Made by a program: the position numbers and the translations under genes. Below, piece after piece: positions 17,377 to 25,966 of a stretch of 64,000 bases of DNA. The stretch is from Arsukibacterium ikkense (lineage in GTDB: Bacteria; Pseudomonadota; Gammaproteobacteria; Enterobacterales; Alteromonadaceae). The stretch is taken from positions 24,001-88,000 of the forward strand of contig NZ_LAHO01000014.1 of NCBI RefSeq assembly GCF_000987775.1. Reading direction: 5' to 3'. The notes under the pieces are model-generated. The model was not told where the DNA came from. It ran no database searches and was given only the letters and a program-made list of their open reading frames with translations. Every line of letters starts with the position of its first letter. Within the stretch, counting starts at the first letter, position 1.

Positions 17377-20300
17377 CTATTCGCTTTTGGCCGCCAGCTG
17401 CTGTTGCCAGAATTCAGGAATTTGCTCGCCGGCAAGGGGTTTAGAGAATAAAAAGCCCTGAATCAGCACACATTGGCGCTCGGTGAAAAATGCCAGTTGT
17501 TCTTCGGTTTCAACGCCTTCGGCTATGCAATACATGCCCAGACTGTTAGCCATGCTTAGCATGGCGTCAATAATGGCTTCATCGCTTTGATCGATACCAA
17601 TATCACTGACAAAACTACGGTCAATTTTTATCGCATCTATCGGTAGCTGTTTCAGGTATTTTAAACTGGAGTAGCCGGTGCCAAAGTCATCCAGCGCTAA
17701 CTGGATCCCCAGTGCGTTCAACGCCAGCATGGTTTCAATGGCACCTTGCTGATCATTCATCAACGCACTTTCCGTGACTTCAAAACGCAGGCAGCTGGCA
17801 GGTAGCTGATATTTGTGCAGTAACGCCGCGGTATGGCTGGCCAGGTTGCTTTGTTCCAGATGCTGGGTCGCCAGATTTACCGACAAATAAATATCGATGC
17901 CTGCACTGCGCCATTGGCATAAATCGGCCAGGGCGCGTTCCAGCAACTGCTGGGTCATGCTGATGATCAGCCGCAGCTCTTCGGCCAGCGGAATAAATTC
18001 AACCGGTGACACTATGCCATCAACACTTTGCCAGCGCATTAATACCTCAACCCCTACCATTTTTTGTTGCCGGCTATCGATAATAGGTTGGTATACGTTA
18101 AAAAACTCTTTGTTTTTATGCGCTTTTCTAAGCCGGGTTTCTCTGGCCAGTTGCATGTGAGCTTTTTCGTTCATTTCCTGGGTAAAAAACTGAAAGTTAT
18201 TGCGGCCGGCTTCCTTGGCATGGTACATGGCAACATCGGCATGCTTCAGTAATTCCTGAGCGGTCAGGGCATCATCCGGATACAAAGCAATGCCGATACT
18301 GGGTGATACGCCAACGGTGTGGGGTCCTAACTGCATGGGTTCACTTACCACTGATAACATTTTGCGGGCCACCATACTGACATTTTCACCACGGCGATAA
18401 CCTTCCAGCAATACCACAAACTCGTCACCACCCAGTCGGGCGACAGTGTCACGCTCGCGCAGCGACAAGCCCAGGCGGCGTGCTACTTCTTTTAGCAGCA
18501 AATCGCCAATATCATGACCCAGCGAGTCATTCACCTGTTTAAACTTGTCTAAGTCGATAAAACACAATGCTAATGACTTTTTCTCACGGCGTGATTGTTC
18601 CATGGCGTGCAGAATACGGTCCATCAGCAGTGCCCGGTTTGGCAAGCCGGTAAGCGCATCGTAGTTAGCCAGATAGCGCAGCTCTTCTTCAGCCAGCTTT
18701 TGCGCGGTAATATCAGTAAACACCAATACATAAAACGCGACCTGTTGCGCCTCACCAATAGCGCTGATATTTATAAGAGTAGGGCGTTCCCGGCCATCAG
18801 GGGTAATCACTGATTCTTCACCCTGCCAGTGAGCGCCACTGGCCAACTCGTGCAGTAATTTAGTATAGAAGCGTCGCCTGACCAGACTGATACCCAAATG
18901 GTGGGTACGTGGATTATCCAGGTATTGCTCCACACTGCCAAAAGCCGTTGAGAATGACTGATTAGCAGCAATAACCCGTTGCTTACTATCCAGAATGACC
19001 ACCCAGTCGCGGGTTTGCTGGAATGCTTCACCAAACAGTTTGGCTTTTTCCATATTGGCCCGTGTTTCGGTGATGTTGCTGTAAGTACCGGTAACTTTGA
19101 TTACCTGCTCGCTATTGTCTAATGCGGTGGCCCGGCCCTGATCGCGAAACCACAGCCAATGGCCATCTTTATGTTTTAAGCGATAAGTAATATCGAAGCT
19201 GCTGGTGGGGTGTTGCAAAAAGCGTTGCCATTGTTGCTCATAGCCGGCGCGGTCTTCCGGATGAATAAGCGACAGATGCTGTTGCAGGGTGATATGGTTC
19301 ATTAAATCACCATAGCCAAGCATTAGCTGCATTCTGGAACTGTACAAGGTGTTTTTATCCGCCCGCCATTCAAAGGCGCCACTGTCTACCGAGGCCAGTG
19401 CCTGTTTCAGACGCTGCTCGCTGGTGGCCACTTCCTGGTGTGCTTCATTAATCAGCAACTGTTGTTCCCGGCGTAAGCGGTATAAATAATAAAGCAGCCA
19501 CAGACCCAGCAAGGTATAGAGCAGCAATGCCCAGTTTGAACGCCAGGGTGCGGGTGCGATGTGCAGGCTGATGGAGCTGACTTCACTTTCCTGCCCGGTA
19601 TGCGGCGCAATGGCCACCACATTAAACTTATAGCTACCGCTTCTCAGCCTCGGGAACACGACGTTATTAGCCCGTTGTTCGGGGTACTCAAGCTTATCGC
19701 GACCTTCCAGCCAGATTCGATAGCGCATTTTATGGTTGTCTCTGAAATGCATGGCACTGAACTGCAATTGAATACCTAAGTCTTCATGGCTCAGCTGCAA
19801 TTGCTTATTATTAAGAATGCCGCTACGTGCGGTAAAATCACCTGCTAATACACTGATATCTGTAATGTTAACCTTGGGGCGCGGTTCTGAATTGTTCAGC
19901 AGCTCCGGGTTCACCAGGGTAACGCCGCGCATACTGCCAAAGGCAATCCGGCCATCCGCTAATACCGTTGACGCTGTACCATTGTATTCATGCACTCTTA
20001 AACCATCGGCTTTGCTAAAGTGTTCAATTTGCAAGGTGTCCGGTTGTAGTCTGCTCAGGCCGCTATGCGATGAAAACCAGATATTACCAAGTTTATCTTT
20101 TTGCAGCGCATAGGATTGTTCGGCAATCAGTTTATCGGCGGTGCTAAATTGATGTTTTAATTCCAGTGATTCGTTATCAAAACCCAATAAGCCTATGCCA
20201 TTAATCCCGATCCAGAGCACGCCATAATCATCCAGCACCATTTTGTCAGCGTGGCGTTGCAACATAGGTTGGTAAGGGGTTGCCTGAAAAATCAGACTGA

Positions 20301-21942
20301 TTTTGTCTAATGCGCTGTGATACAACCAAAGCTGATCAGAGGTGGCAACTAAAACCTGCTCAGGCCGGCCGGGCAATGAGCCGACAATACCTGAGTAATA
20401 ATGAATAGGTAGTTGCTGAAAAATCGTCAGCTCAGTTATCACACCGCTGGCCGGCGTATAGCGATAGACTTTGCCGTCGTGATAAAAATACAGCTGGGTA
20501 TTGCCCTGAAGTTTTGCCACATGAAAGTAATAGCTGGTTTGCAGTAATTGCAGGTCTGCTTCGTTTGCCACCGGCAACGGCAACAGCATTTCGCTTTTAG
20601 TATCAAACAGGTTAAGGCCGGTAGAGGCGGTAAACCATAGCAAGGTGGGGTTATCCAGATCGAAAAATAACTGCTGGATTGAACCCGCGTGCCAGTTAGC
20701 TTTTAAATCAGCAGATACAAAGAAACTGCTGCTGGCACCGGTGCTGACATTGAGTTTATTCAGGCCATTATTGGTAGCAATCCATAAATTTTGCTCTGGG
20801 TCTGAGGCCAGCTGGAAAACTTTATCGTTACTTAGCTGTTTGCCAAGCGTGGTTTGGCGACTGACATGTTCAAACGCCAGCGAGCGCGGGTGCCAGTAAA
20901 ATGCACCGTCATCACGAGAACCCAGCCAGTAGCCACCAAATTCATCGGCAGCCAGAACGATAATGTTGTTGTCATACAGCCCAAGCTCGCTGTCGCTAAA
21001 ACGCAGCAATAGCTGCAGGGTATTGTGCTCGCTGTCAAAGTTAAATAGTCCTTGCTCGGTGGCAACCAGCGCCTCTGTGCCGCGCCAATGCAATTGCCAG
21101 ATGTTGTAATCGGTAATATGCAAGCGGGTTTGCTGTGGCGCTTCGGCAAGGTCGGCTGCAAGTTCCAGCTCAGTTAAACTCAGACTATACAGGCCTTCTA
21201 CTGTGCCAATATATAAGCGCTCTGCTGCTACGCTAAGGTGTTTGACATTAAGTTGATCTTCGGCAGCGCTTAGCCGGTCGATATATTGCACAAATTGATG
21301 CCTGCCCGTTGCCAGCTCGTATTGCAGCAAACCATTCACGGCGCCCAGGTACAAGTAATCGCCATGCAAAAACAGAGTTCTTAACCAGCCATCAGTGACA
21401 TCATATTCTTTAAGGCTGAATAACCGCATGGTTTGACCGCTCTTTTTATGTAAGCGGTGTAGCTCATCGTTAATGAGCAGCAATAAATGTTCGGCATCTT
21501 GTTCTATTACATCATTAATAGATTGATATTTCTCGATTTCACTGAGCGGGGGGATGGCCATAAAGAGATCAAAAGTGCCTTTATCCGGCTGATATAAATA
21601 TAAGCCGATATGTTGAGCCGCTGCCCATATTTGCCCTTGCTGATCTTCAAGCACCTTAACAAATGCGATGTCGTCAAAGCCGTGTTCAGCGCCAGCCATC
21701 CTGCTCACTTTATTGGCGTCAAAGCGATTTAGACCACCCGCGGTCGCAACCCATAAGAAACCGTTGGCGTCGATCATCAGATCATAGACTGAACCTTGCG
21801 ATAAGCCCTGATCCGGCGTCAGTGGCTGCAACAGAGGTATTTGTGCCAGGCTGGCACCAGATACGATCAACAACAGGCTAAACAGCGCAGCTCTGGCAAT
21901 TAACCAGGCTTGTTCAGGCAATAGATCAACTCTGAATATCAC
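17377..21942 (-). CDS. Propeller-Y_Y_Y-PAS-GGDEF-EAL signalling protein, 1521 aa
   Basis: A very large membrane sensor that should control c-di-GMP. Order: signal/TM segment (about 14-34), two-component-regulator propeller repeats (about 35-720; units like GFLWVATAGGLNRFD), a Y_Y_Y domain (about 725-810), a TM helix (about 820-840), two PAS/PAC modules (about 860-1105), GGDEF (about 1110-1275) and EAL (about 1285-1521). GGDEF is intact with an RERD I-site. The EAL domain reads EVLMRW with DDFGTGYSSL and KIDRSF, so both synthesis and breakdown look possible. The start is GTG at 21942. The periplasmic propeller probably senses an extracellular ligand, perhaps a polysaccharide. No partner gene is adjacent. 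Confidence 0.93.
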   Translation of the reverse strand: MIFRVDLLPEQAWLIARAALFSLLLIVSGASLAQIPLLQPLTPDQGLSQGSVYDLMIDANGFLWVATAGGLNRFDANKVSRMAGAEHGFDDIAFVKVLEDQQGQIWAAAQHIGLYLYQPDKGTFDLFMAIPPLSEIEKYQSINDVIEQDAEHLLLLINDELHRLHKKSGQTMRLFSLKEYDVTDGWLRTLFLHGDYLYLGAVNGLLQYELATGRHQFVQYIDRLSAAEDQLNVKHLSVAAERLYIGTVEGLYSLSLTELELAADLAEAPQQTRLHITDYNIWQLHWRGTEALVATEQGLFNFDSEHNTLQLLLRFSDSELGLYDNNIIVLAADEFGGYWLGSRDDGAFYWHPRSLAFEHVSRQTTLGKQLSNDKVFQLASDPEQNLWIATNNGLNKLNVSTGASSSFFVSADLKANWHAGSIQQLFFDLDNPTLLWFTASTGLNLFDTKSEMLLPLPVANEADLQLLQTSYYFHVAKLQGNTQLYFYHDGKVYRYTPASGVITELTIFQQLPIHYYSGIVGSLPGRPEQVLVATSDQLWLYHSALDKISLIFQATPYQPMLQRHADKMVLDDYGVLWIGINGIGLLGFDNESLELKHQFSTADKLIAEQSYALQKDKLGNIWFSSHSGLSRLQPDTLQIEHFSKADGLRVHEYNGTASTVLADGRIAFGSMRGVTLVNPELLNNSEPRPKVNITDISVLAGDFTARSGILNNKQLQLSHEDLGIQLQFSAMHFRDNHKMRYRIWLEGRDKLEYPEQRANNVVFPRLRSGSYKFNVVAIAPHTGQESEVSSISLHIAPAPWRSNWALLLYTLLGLWLLYYLYRLRREQQLLINEAHQEVATSEQRLKQALASVDSGAFEWRADKNTLYSSRMQLMLGYGDLMNHITLQQHLSLIHPEDRAGYEQQWQRFLQHPTSSFDITYRLKHKDGHWLWFRDQGRATALDNSEQVIKVTGTYSNITETRANMEKAKLFGEAFQQTRDWVVILDSKQRVIAANQSFSTAFGSVEQYLDNPRTHHLGISLVRRRFYTKLLHELASGAHWQGEESVITPDGRERPTLINISAIGEAQQVAFYVLVFTDITAQKLAEEELRYLANYDALTGLPNRALLMDRILHAMEQSRREKKSLALCFIDLDKFKQVNDSLGHDIGDLLLKEVARRLGLSLRERDTVARLGGDEFVVLLEGYRRGENVSMVARKMLSVVSEPMQLGPHTVGVSPSIGIALYPDDALTAQELLKHADVAMYHAKEAGRNNFQFFTQEMNEKAHMQLARETRLRKAHKNKEFFNVYQPIIDSRQQKMVGVEVLMRWQSVDGIVSPVEFIPLAEELRLIISMTQQLLERALADLCQWRSAGIDIYLSVNLATQHLEQSNLASHTAALLHKYQLPASCLRFEVTESALMNDQQGAIETMLALNALGIQLALDDFGTGYSSLKYLKQLPIDAIKIDRSFVSDIGIDQSDEAIIDAMLSMANSLGMYCIAEGVETEEQLAFFTERQCVLIQGFLFSKPLAGEQIPEFWQQQLAAKSE

Positions 21943-22049
21943 GTAATGTTCCCGCCCCGGCAGCTTTATTTTATTGTTAGTGCTACAGCATAGTAGATGC
22001 GGTAGACCTTATACTGAGTGTCACGGCAATGTCCAGTGCTCTGTGCAGC

Positions 22050-23012
22050 TTAATTTTGCAGCAAGCTGCTGGCAACATATAGCGCTACTATGCTGCTAAG
22101 TAACAGAATTAACGCAGTTTGTTGGGCTTTGATCAATACTATAGCCCGCAGCAGTACCTTTGCATCTGGATCCTGGCCACGGCCAATACGCGGGCGGGCT
22201 GTTTTAAACTTGCCGTAGTACGCCGGGCCGCCCAAAGTGGTATGAAGGGCGCTGGCTGCGGTTGCCAGTAACAGCCGTGTCGGCCAGCTAAAAAACTGCT
22301 GGTCAGTGGCACGAAAAGTGCGCCATGCCGCAAGCATGCCATCTTGTACCGCCAGCAGCAGGGCTGAAATGAGTACCCCGGGCAGCAATACCAGCTGGTA
22401 TGCCAGCGCAGCCGCCCGGCCAAAATAACGGTAGTGCGGCAATTTGCTGTTCCACTGCCTGGCAGCAGTCTGCAGCAGGGTATAGGCCAGTGCCAGCACG
22501 CCGCCGCCTAACAGAAACCAGCAGAGTACCGCCACCTGATTTGCCGCCTGTTGCAGCAGCAGGCTTTCGGTGCAGGCTTTGCTCAGGCCCATGGCTGATA
22601 AATTCTGACGATCACGCAGCAGTAAAGATTTTGCCTGAGATCTGGCCAGGCTAAGTTGCTGGCGGTTAAGACTGCCAGCGATATTTCTGGCTGGCTGAAA
22701 CAGTTGTTGACCACCCAGGCAGAAATACAAAAGCACGGCGTCCAGGATAAGTGGCAGCTCGGAGATTAAGTACAGCCCGATCACCATGGCCAGCACAACC
22801 ACTAATACCAGCAGCAATGCCAGGCCGCCTGATAATTGCTGCTGAAAGGCACTGCGTTGAATGTCCGGATGCACTTGGGTTGCCAGGCGTTGCAGCAGCA
22901 CAGCGACAGCAGCAAGTGGCGCCCTGGCACCTGGTAACGTTAGTAACCGGTTTGCCAGCAACAGCAACAATGCCAGGGTTGGCCAGGCAGGCAGGGTTTC
23001 AAGCCAGTGCAT
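22050..23012 (-). CDS. CbiB/CobD-like membrane protein, divergent and orphan
   Basis: A 320-residue protein with four or five membrane helices. The C-terminal region LGGPAYYGKF...RPRIGRGQDP matches the CbiB pattern, and the whole-protein layout is that of adenosylcobinamide-phosphate synthase. The most conserved CbiB stretch, which normally reads like ETVAENTVDG, is here TESLLLQQAANQ, so the Asn and Asp/Gly signature is lost. No other cobalamin gene is in the window. It starts two bases after the mtnN stop, so the two are co-transcribed. A role distinct from B12 synthesis is likely; an AmpE-type member of the same superfamily is an alternative. Confidence 0.65.
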   Translation of the reverse strand: MHWLETLPAWPTLALLLLLANRLLTLPGARAPLAAVAVLLQRLATQVHPDIQRSAFQQQLSGGLALLLVLVVVLAMVIGLYLISELPLILDAVLLYFCLGGQQLFQPARNIAGSLNRQQLSLARSQAKSLLLRDRQNLSAMGLSKACTESLLLQQAANQVAVLCWFLLGGGVLALAYTLLQTAARQWNSKLPHYRYFGRAAALAYQLVLLPGVLISALLLAVQDGMLAAWRTFRATDQQFFSWPTRLLLATAASALHTTLGGPAYYGKFKTARPRIGRGQDPDAKVLLRAIVLIKAQQTALILLLSSIVALYVASSLLQN

Positions 23013-23014
23013 GG

Positions 23015-23725
23015 TTACAGGCTTACATCGCCCAGTTGCCCCAGTAAGGCAACCACCATGGCAGAGCTGTTTTTTGAGGCCACTTCAAGATAGGCATCAA
23101 AAGACACCGGTGATTCTTTGCCGGCGATATCGCTAAGGCTGCGGATCACCACAAAAGGGGTATGCAGCATATGGCATACCTGGGCAATAGCGGCCCCTTC
23201 CATTTCTACCGCCAGCATGGTGGGGAAGCGTTCGCGGGTTTGGGCAATCCGCTGTGGGTCACACATAAAACTGTCACCGGTGGTAATCAGGCCGGTTTTG
23301 GTTTGGCAAAAACCCAGGCTGGCAATGGTTTGTTCGGCTGCGTTAATCAGTGCCGGATGGGCTAAATAGGCTGCCGGCATTTGTGGCACCTGGCCATATT
23401 CATAACCAAAGGCGGTAACGTCAACGTCGTGGTGCCGCACCTCGGTACTGATCGCAATATCGCCGACATTAAGCTGTGGGTCGAAGCCACCGGCTGAGCC
23501 GGTGTTAATGATACAAGCTGGTTTAAAGTGGTCAATTAATAAGGTAGTGGCGACGGCGGCGGCAACTTTGCCAATACCAGATTGCACTATAACCACATCC
23601 TGGCCGGCCAGCTTGCCGCAAAAAAACTGATAACTGCCGATTTGTTCGCTGCTGGCTGAGCTCAGTTGCTGCTTTAATAAGGCAACTTCTGGTTCCATTG
23701 CACCGATAATACCAAATAAACTCAT
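23015..23725 (-). CDS. mtnN: 5'-methylthioadenosine/S-adenosylhomocysteine nucleosidase
   Basis: Cleaves adenine from methylthioadenosine and S-adenosylhomocysteine, feeding methionine salvage and making the precursor of autoinducer-2. The 236-residue protein has [33 protein letters not shown] and the catalytic Asp in [13 protein letters not shown] stands seven bases before the ATG. The CbiB-like gene follows at once, forming a two-gene unit. Confidence 0.97.
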   Translation of the reverse strand: MSLFGIIGAMEPEVALLKQQLSSASSEQIGSYQFFCGKLAGQDVVIVQSGIGKVAAAVATTLLIDHFKPACIINTGSAGGFDPQLNVGDIAISTEVRHHDVDVTAFGYEYGQVPQMPAAYLAHPALINAAEQTIASLGFCQTKTGLITTGDSFMCDPQRIAQTRERFPTMLAVEMEGAAIAQVCHMLHTPFVVIRSLSDIAGKESPVSFDAYLEVASKNSSAMVVALLGQLGDVSL

Positions 23726-23793
23726 AACAGGGCCTCTTTACTGAAAACAGTAGTATAAAGACCCTGTGCCAGAAAATCCTCTGTTAATAGCAG

Positions 23794-24690
23794 TTATGCT
23801 GGCGTATTCAGCTCAATTTGCGCCGCCGGGCCACCGGCGGTCAGTTTGCCTTGCTGATAATCCCGAATGGCCAGCTCAATTTCGGCATTGGTATTCATCA
23901 CAAAGGGACCATATTGCGCTACAGGTTCGGCAATCGGCTTACCTGCCAGTAAAATTAAACTGGCATCGACCGCCGCGCTTAAGATGACATGGTCGCCATC
24001 TGTTAACAGGCCGGCATGATGCTCATTAACATGCTGCAGGGTGTCTTGATCTTTAACCGCAACCTTACCGGCAAACGGATAAAGCAGCGCATGGTGTCCT
24101 GCTGGCAGCTGGACTGTCAGTTCGCTGCCCGCTGATAAGCGGATATCATAAAATTGTGGTTCAGTACTTAAGCCAAAAATTGGCCCTTGCACTTCGTTAC
24201 CAGCAAAATGAAAACTACCGGCAATAACTTTAACCCTGGCCCCTGCTGCTGGCAGACATTCAGGGATTTGCTCTGGCGGAATATCAGCGTAGGCTGCCGG
24301 TTTCATTTTTTCTGCCGCCGGCAAGTTGATCCAAAGCTGAAAACCTCGCATCAGGCCGTGTTCCTGCTGCGGCATTTCTGAGTGAATAATACCGCGACCA
24401 GCCGTCATCCACTGCACACCGCCACTTTTTAAATGGCCCTTATTGCCCAAATGGTCTTCATGCAGCATGTGGCCATCAAGCATATAGGTCACGGTTTCAA
24501 AGCCACGATGCGGGTGTGGCGGAAAACCTTTAATGTAATCATCAGCTTGCTCAGAACCAAAACAATCAAGCATTAAAAAGGGGTCAAAGCGCAGTTGCGC
24601 ATTCAGGCCCAGGCTACGTTTAATCTTAACCCCGGCACCATCTGATACGGCAACGGCCGGAATAATCTGTTTTACACTACGGCTGCTCAT
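23794..24690 (-). CDS. Pirin family protein
   Basis: A 298-residue bicupin of the pirin family. The N-terminal cupin keeps the metal ligands: the HPHRGFETVTY motif gives two His, followed by HEDHLGNKG and HSEMP. The C-terminal pirin domain lacks His ligands, as is normal. Relatives act as quercetin dioxygenases or as redox-sensitive regulators; the role here is not defined. AGGAG is six bases before the ATG. It is monocistronic. Confidence 0.93.
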   Translation of the reverse strand: MSSRSVKQIIPAVAVSDGAGVKIKRSLGLNAQLRFDPFLMLDCFGSEQADDYIKGFPPHPHRGFETVTYMLDGHMLHEDHLGNKGHLKSGGVQWMTAGRGIIHSEMPQQEHGLMRGFQLWINLPAAEKMKPAAYADIPPEQIPECLPAAGARVKVIAGSFHFAGNEVQGPIFGLSTEPQFYDIRLSAGSELTVQLPAGHHALLYPFAGKVAVKDQDTLQHVNEHHAGLLTDGDHVILSAAVDASLILLAGKPIAEPVAQYGPFVMNTNAEIELAIRDYQQGKLTAGGPAAQIELNTPA

Positions 24691-24894
24691 GCTTTGCTCC
24701 TGTCAACGGTTTTAACTATTAAAGCGCAATTAAACTGAATTAAAAATGCCATTTTTGGCCTGTATTCGTTCGATAAAACTGAAAGATTAGGGCAAAGCAC
24801 GCTAAGTTCAGCAGCTGTTAAGTCTCAGAGCGTAATATAACGGACATATTGCGACACTGACTTGTAGACTTGAAAAAGTAATGGAGTAACAAAG

Positions 24895-25431
24895 ATGAAA
24901 AAATTATTAGTAGCATCAGCCCTGATGGCAATGGCAGTTAGCGCAAACAGCATAGCAAACCCGGTGTGGGATTATGTGGGCGCCGGTTATACCGATGCTG
25001 CCGGCGATGGCCCTTACATTGAAGGCTCGTTCCGGTTGAATCGTAACTGGGTGGCTGATGCCAGCTATACCCGTTTATCAATGGGTCGGTTCGACGCTAA
25101 TCAGCTGAAAGCTGGTTTAAATTATATCATGGGTACTACCCTGGATTTTTCACCTAAAACGCAAACGTACCTGTTAGGTGGTATTGAAAACTGGTCGGGT
25201 GATGCAGATGAAACTGGCGCCTATGCCGGTGTGGGTATTCGTCATCCATTAACACCACAGGTTGAATTATATAGCGAAGCCACTTACCACACCGTGTATA
25301 ACGACCACGGCAGTCTGGCTGGCGGTATTGCTTATTTTTTAAGCCCGGATTGGGCCATTCGCGGTAATCTGGCATTGAACAGTGGCAATACTAAAAACGA
25401 GTTCCGTTTAGGCGTGTCATACCAGTTCTAA
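24895..25431 (+). CDS. Small outer-membrane beta-barrel protein
   Basis: A 178-residue protein with a signal peptide (1-22, cut near SIAN) and about eight alternating amphipathic strands rich in Gly, Tyr and Asn. It ends in RLGVSYQF, with the terminal Phe recognised by the BAM complex. The size and layout resemble OmpX/Ail or OmpA-barrel proteins, but I cannot name a family. ATGGAGTAACAAAG provides the ribosome site. It stands alone, with a strong terminator directly after. Confidence 0.75.
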   Translation: MKKLLVASALMAMAVSANSIANPVWDYVGAGYTDAAGDGPYIEGSFRLNRNWVADASYTRLSMGRFDANQLKAGLNYIMGTTLDFSPKTQTYLLGGIENWSGDADETGAYAGVGIRHPLTPQVELYSEATYHTVYNDHGSLAGGIAYFLSPDWAIRGNLALNSGNTKNEFRLGVSYQF

Positions 25432-25454
25432 TTGCAGTTTTTGCTTGCAGGTTT

Positions 25455-25478
25455 GCCGGGCTTAGCCCGGCTTTTTTA
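25455..25478 (+). terminator. Intrinsic terminator after the beta-barrel gene
   Basis: GCCGGGC-TTA-GCCCGGC hairpin (25455-25471) followed by six T residues, 24 bases after the stop codon. Confidence 0.93.
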
Positions 25479-25500
25479 TGGCTGTTCATTGGCACTGGTG

Positions 25501-25965
25501 TCAGCTTCTGGCCGCGAACTTTCGTTCATGCGCCAGCAACCAGGCTTTATTATCCAGGCCACCGGCATAGCCGGTAAGGGAACCATTGGCGCCGATAACC
25601 CGGTGGCAGGGTACCACTATGGCAATGGGGTTTTTGCTGTTGGCTGCGCCAACCGCTCTGACCGCTTTGGGGTTGGCAATTTGCCTGGCTATGTTGGCAT
25701 AACTGCATGTGTGGCCAAATGGCAGCAGGCTAAGCGCCTGCCATACCTGGTGCTGAAATACCGTACCGCTGGCGGCAAGTGGCAAGCTAAAATGGGTTAA
25801 CTGACCAGCGAAATAATGGTGTAACTGGCTGGCTGCCAGTTGGGTCAGTGCCGATGATAAGTCAGGCCCGTCGCGCTGCATCCCAAGTGTGATCTGGCTG
25901 ATCCCCTGCGCGTTAGCGCAAATCTGCACCGGCCCCAGCGGGCTGTCGATAGTTTGCTGATACAT
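25501..25965 (-). CDS. ogt: Methylated-DNA-protein cysteine methyltransferase
   Basis: Suicide repair protein that moves the alkyl group from O6-alkylguanine to its own Cys. The 154-residue protein carries the active-site motif VVPCHRVIG followed by GSLTGYAGG. The ATG at 25965 has AGGAG six bases upstream and follows the stop of the Ada/AlkA gene in TAATATG, so the two are co-expressed. Length is that of a stand-alone Ogt rather than a full Ada. Confidence 0.96.
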   Translation of the reverse strand: MYQQTIDSPLGPVQICANAQGISQITLGMQRDGPDLSSALTQLAASQLHHYFAGQLTHFSLPLAASGTVFQHQVWQALSLLPFGHTCSYANIARQIANPKAVRAVGAANSKNPIAIVVPCHRVIGANGSLTGYAGGLDNKAWLLAHERKFAARS

Positions 25966-25966
25966 A

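Noticed and set aside
22013..23793. Cobalamin riboswitch before the CbiB-like gene
   Set aside because: The gene starts two bases after mtnN and the region before mtnN is only 68 bases long, too short for the element; no B12-box is visible.
25432..25800. Plus-strand frame after the beta-barrel gene
   Set aside because: It begins in the terminator and runs antisense to ogt, whose motifs are clear.
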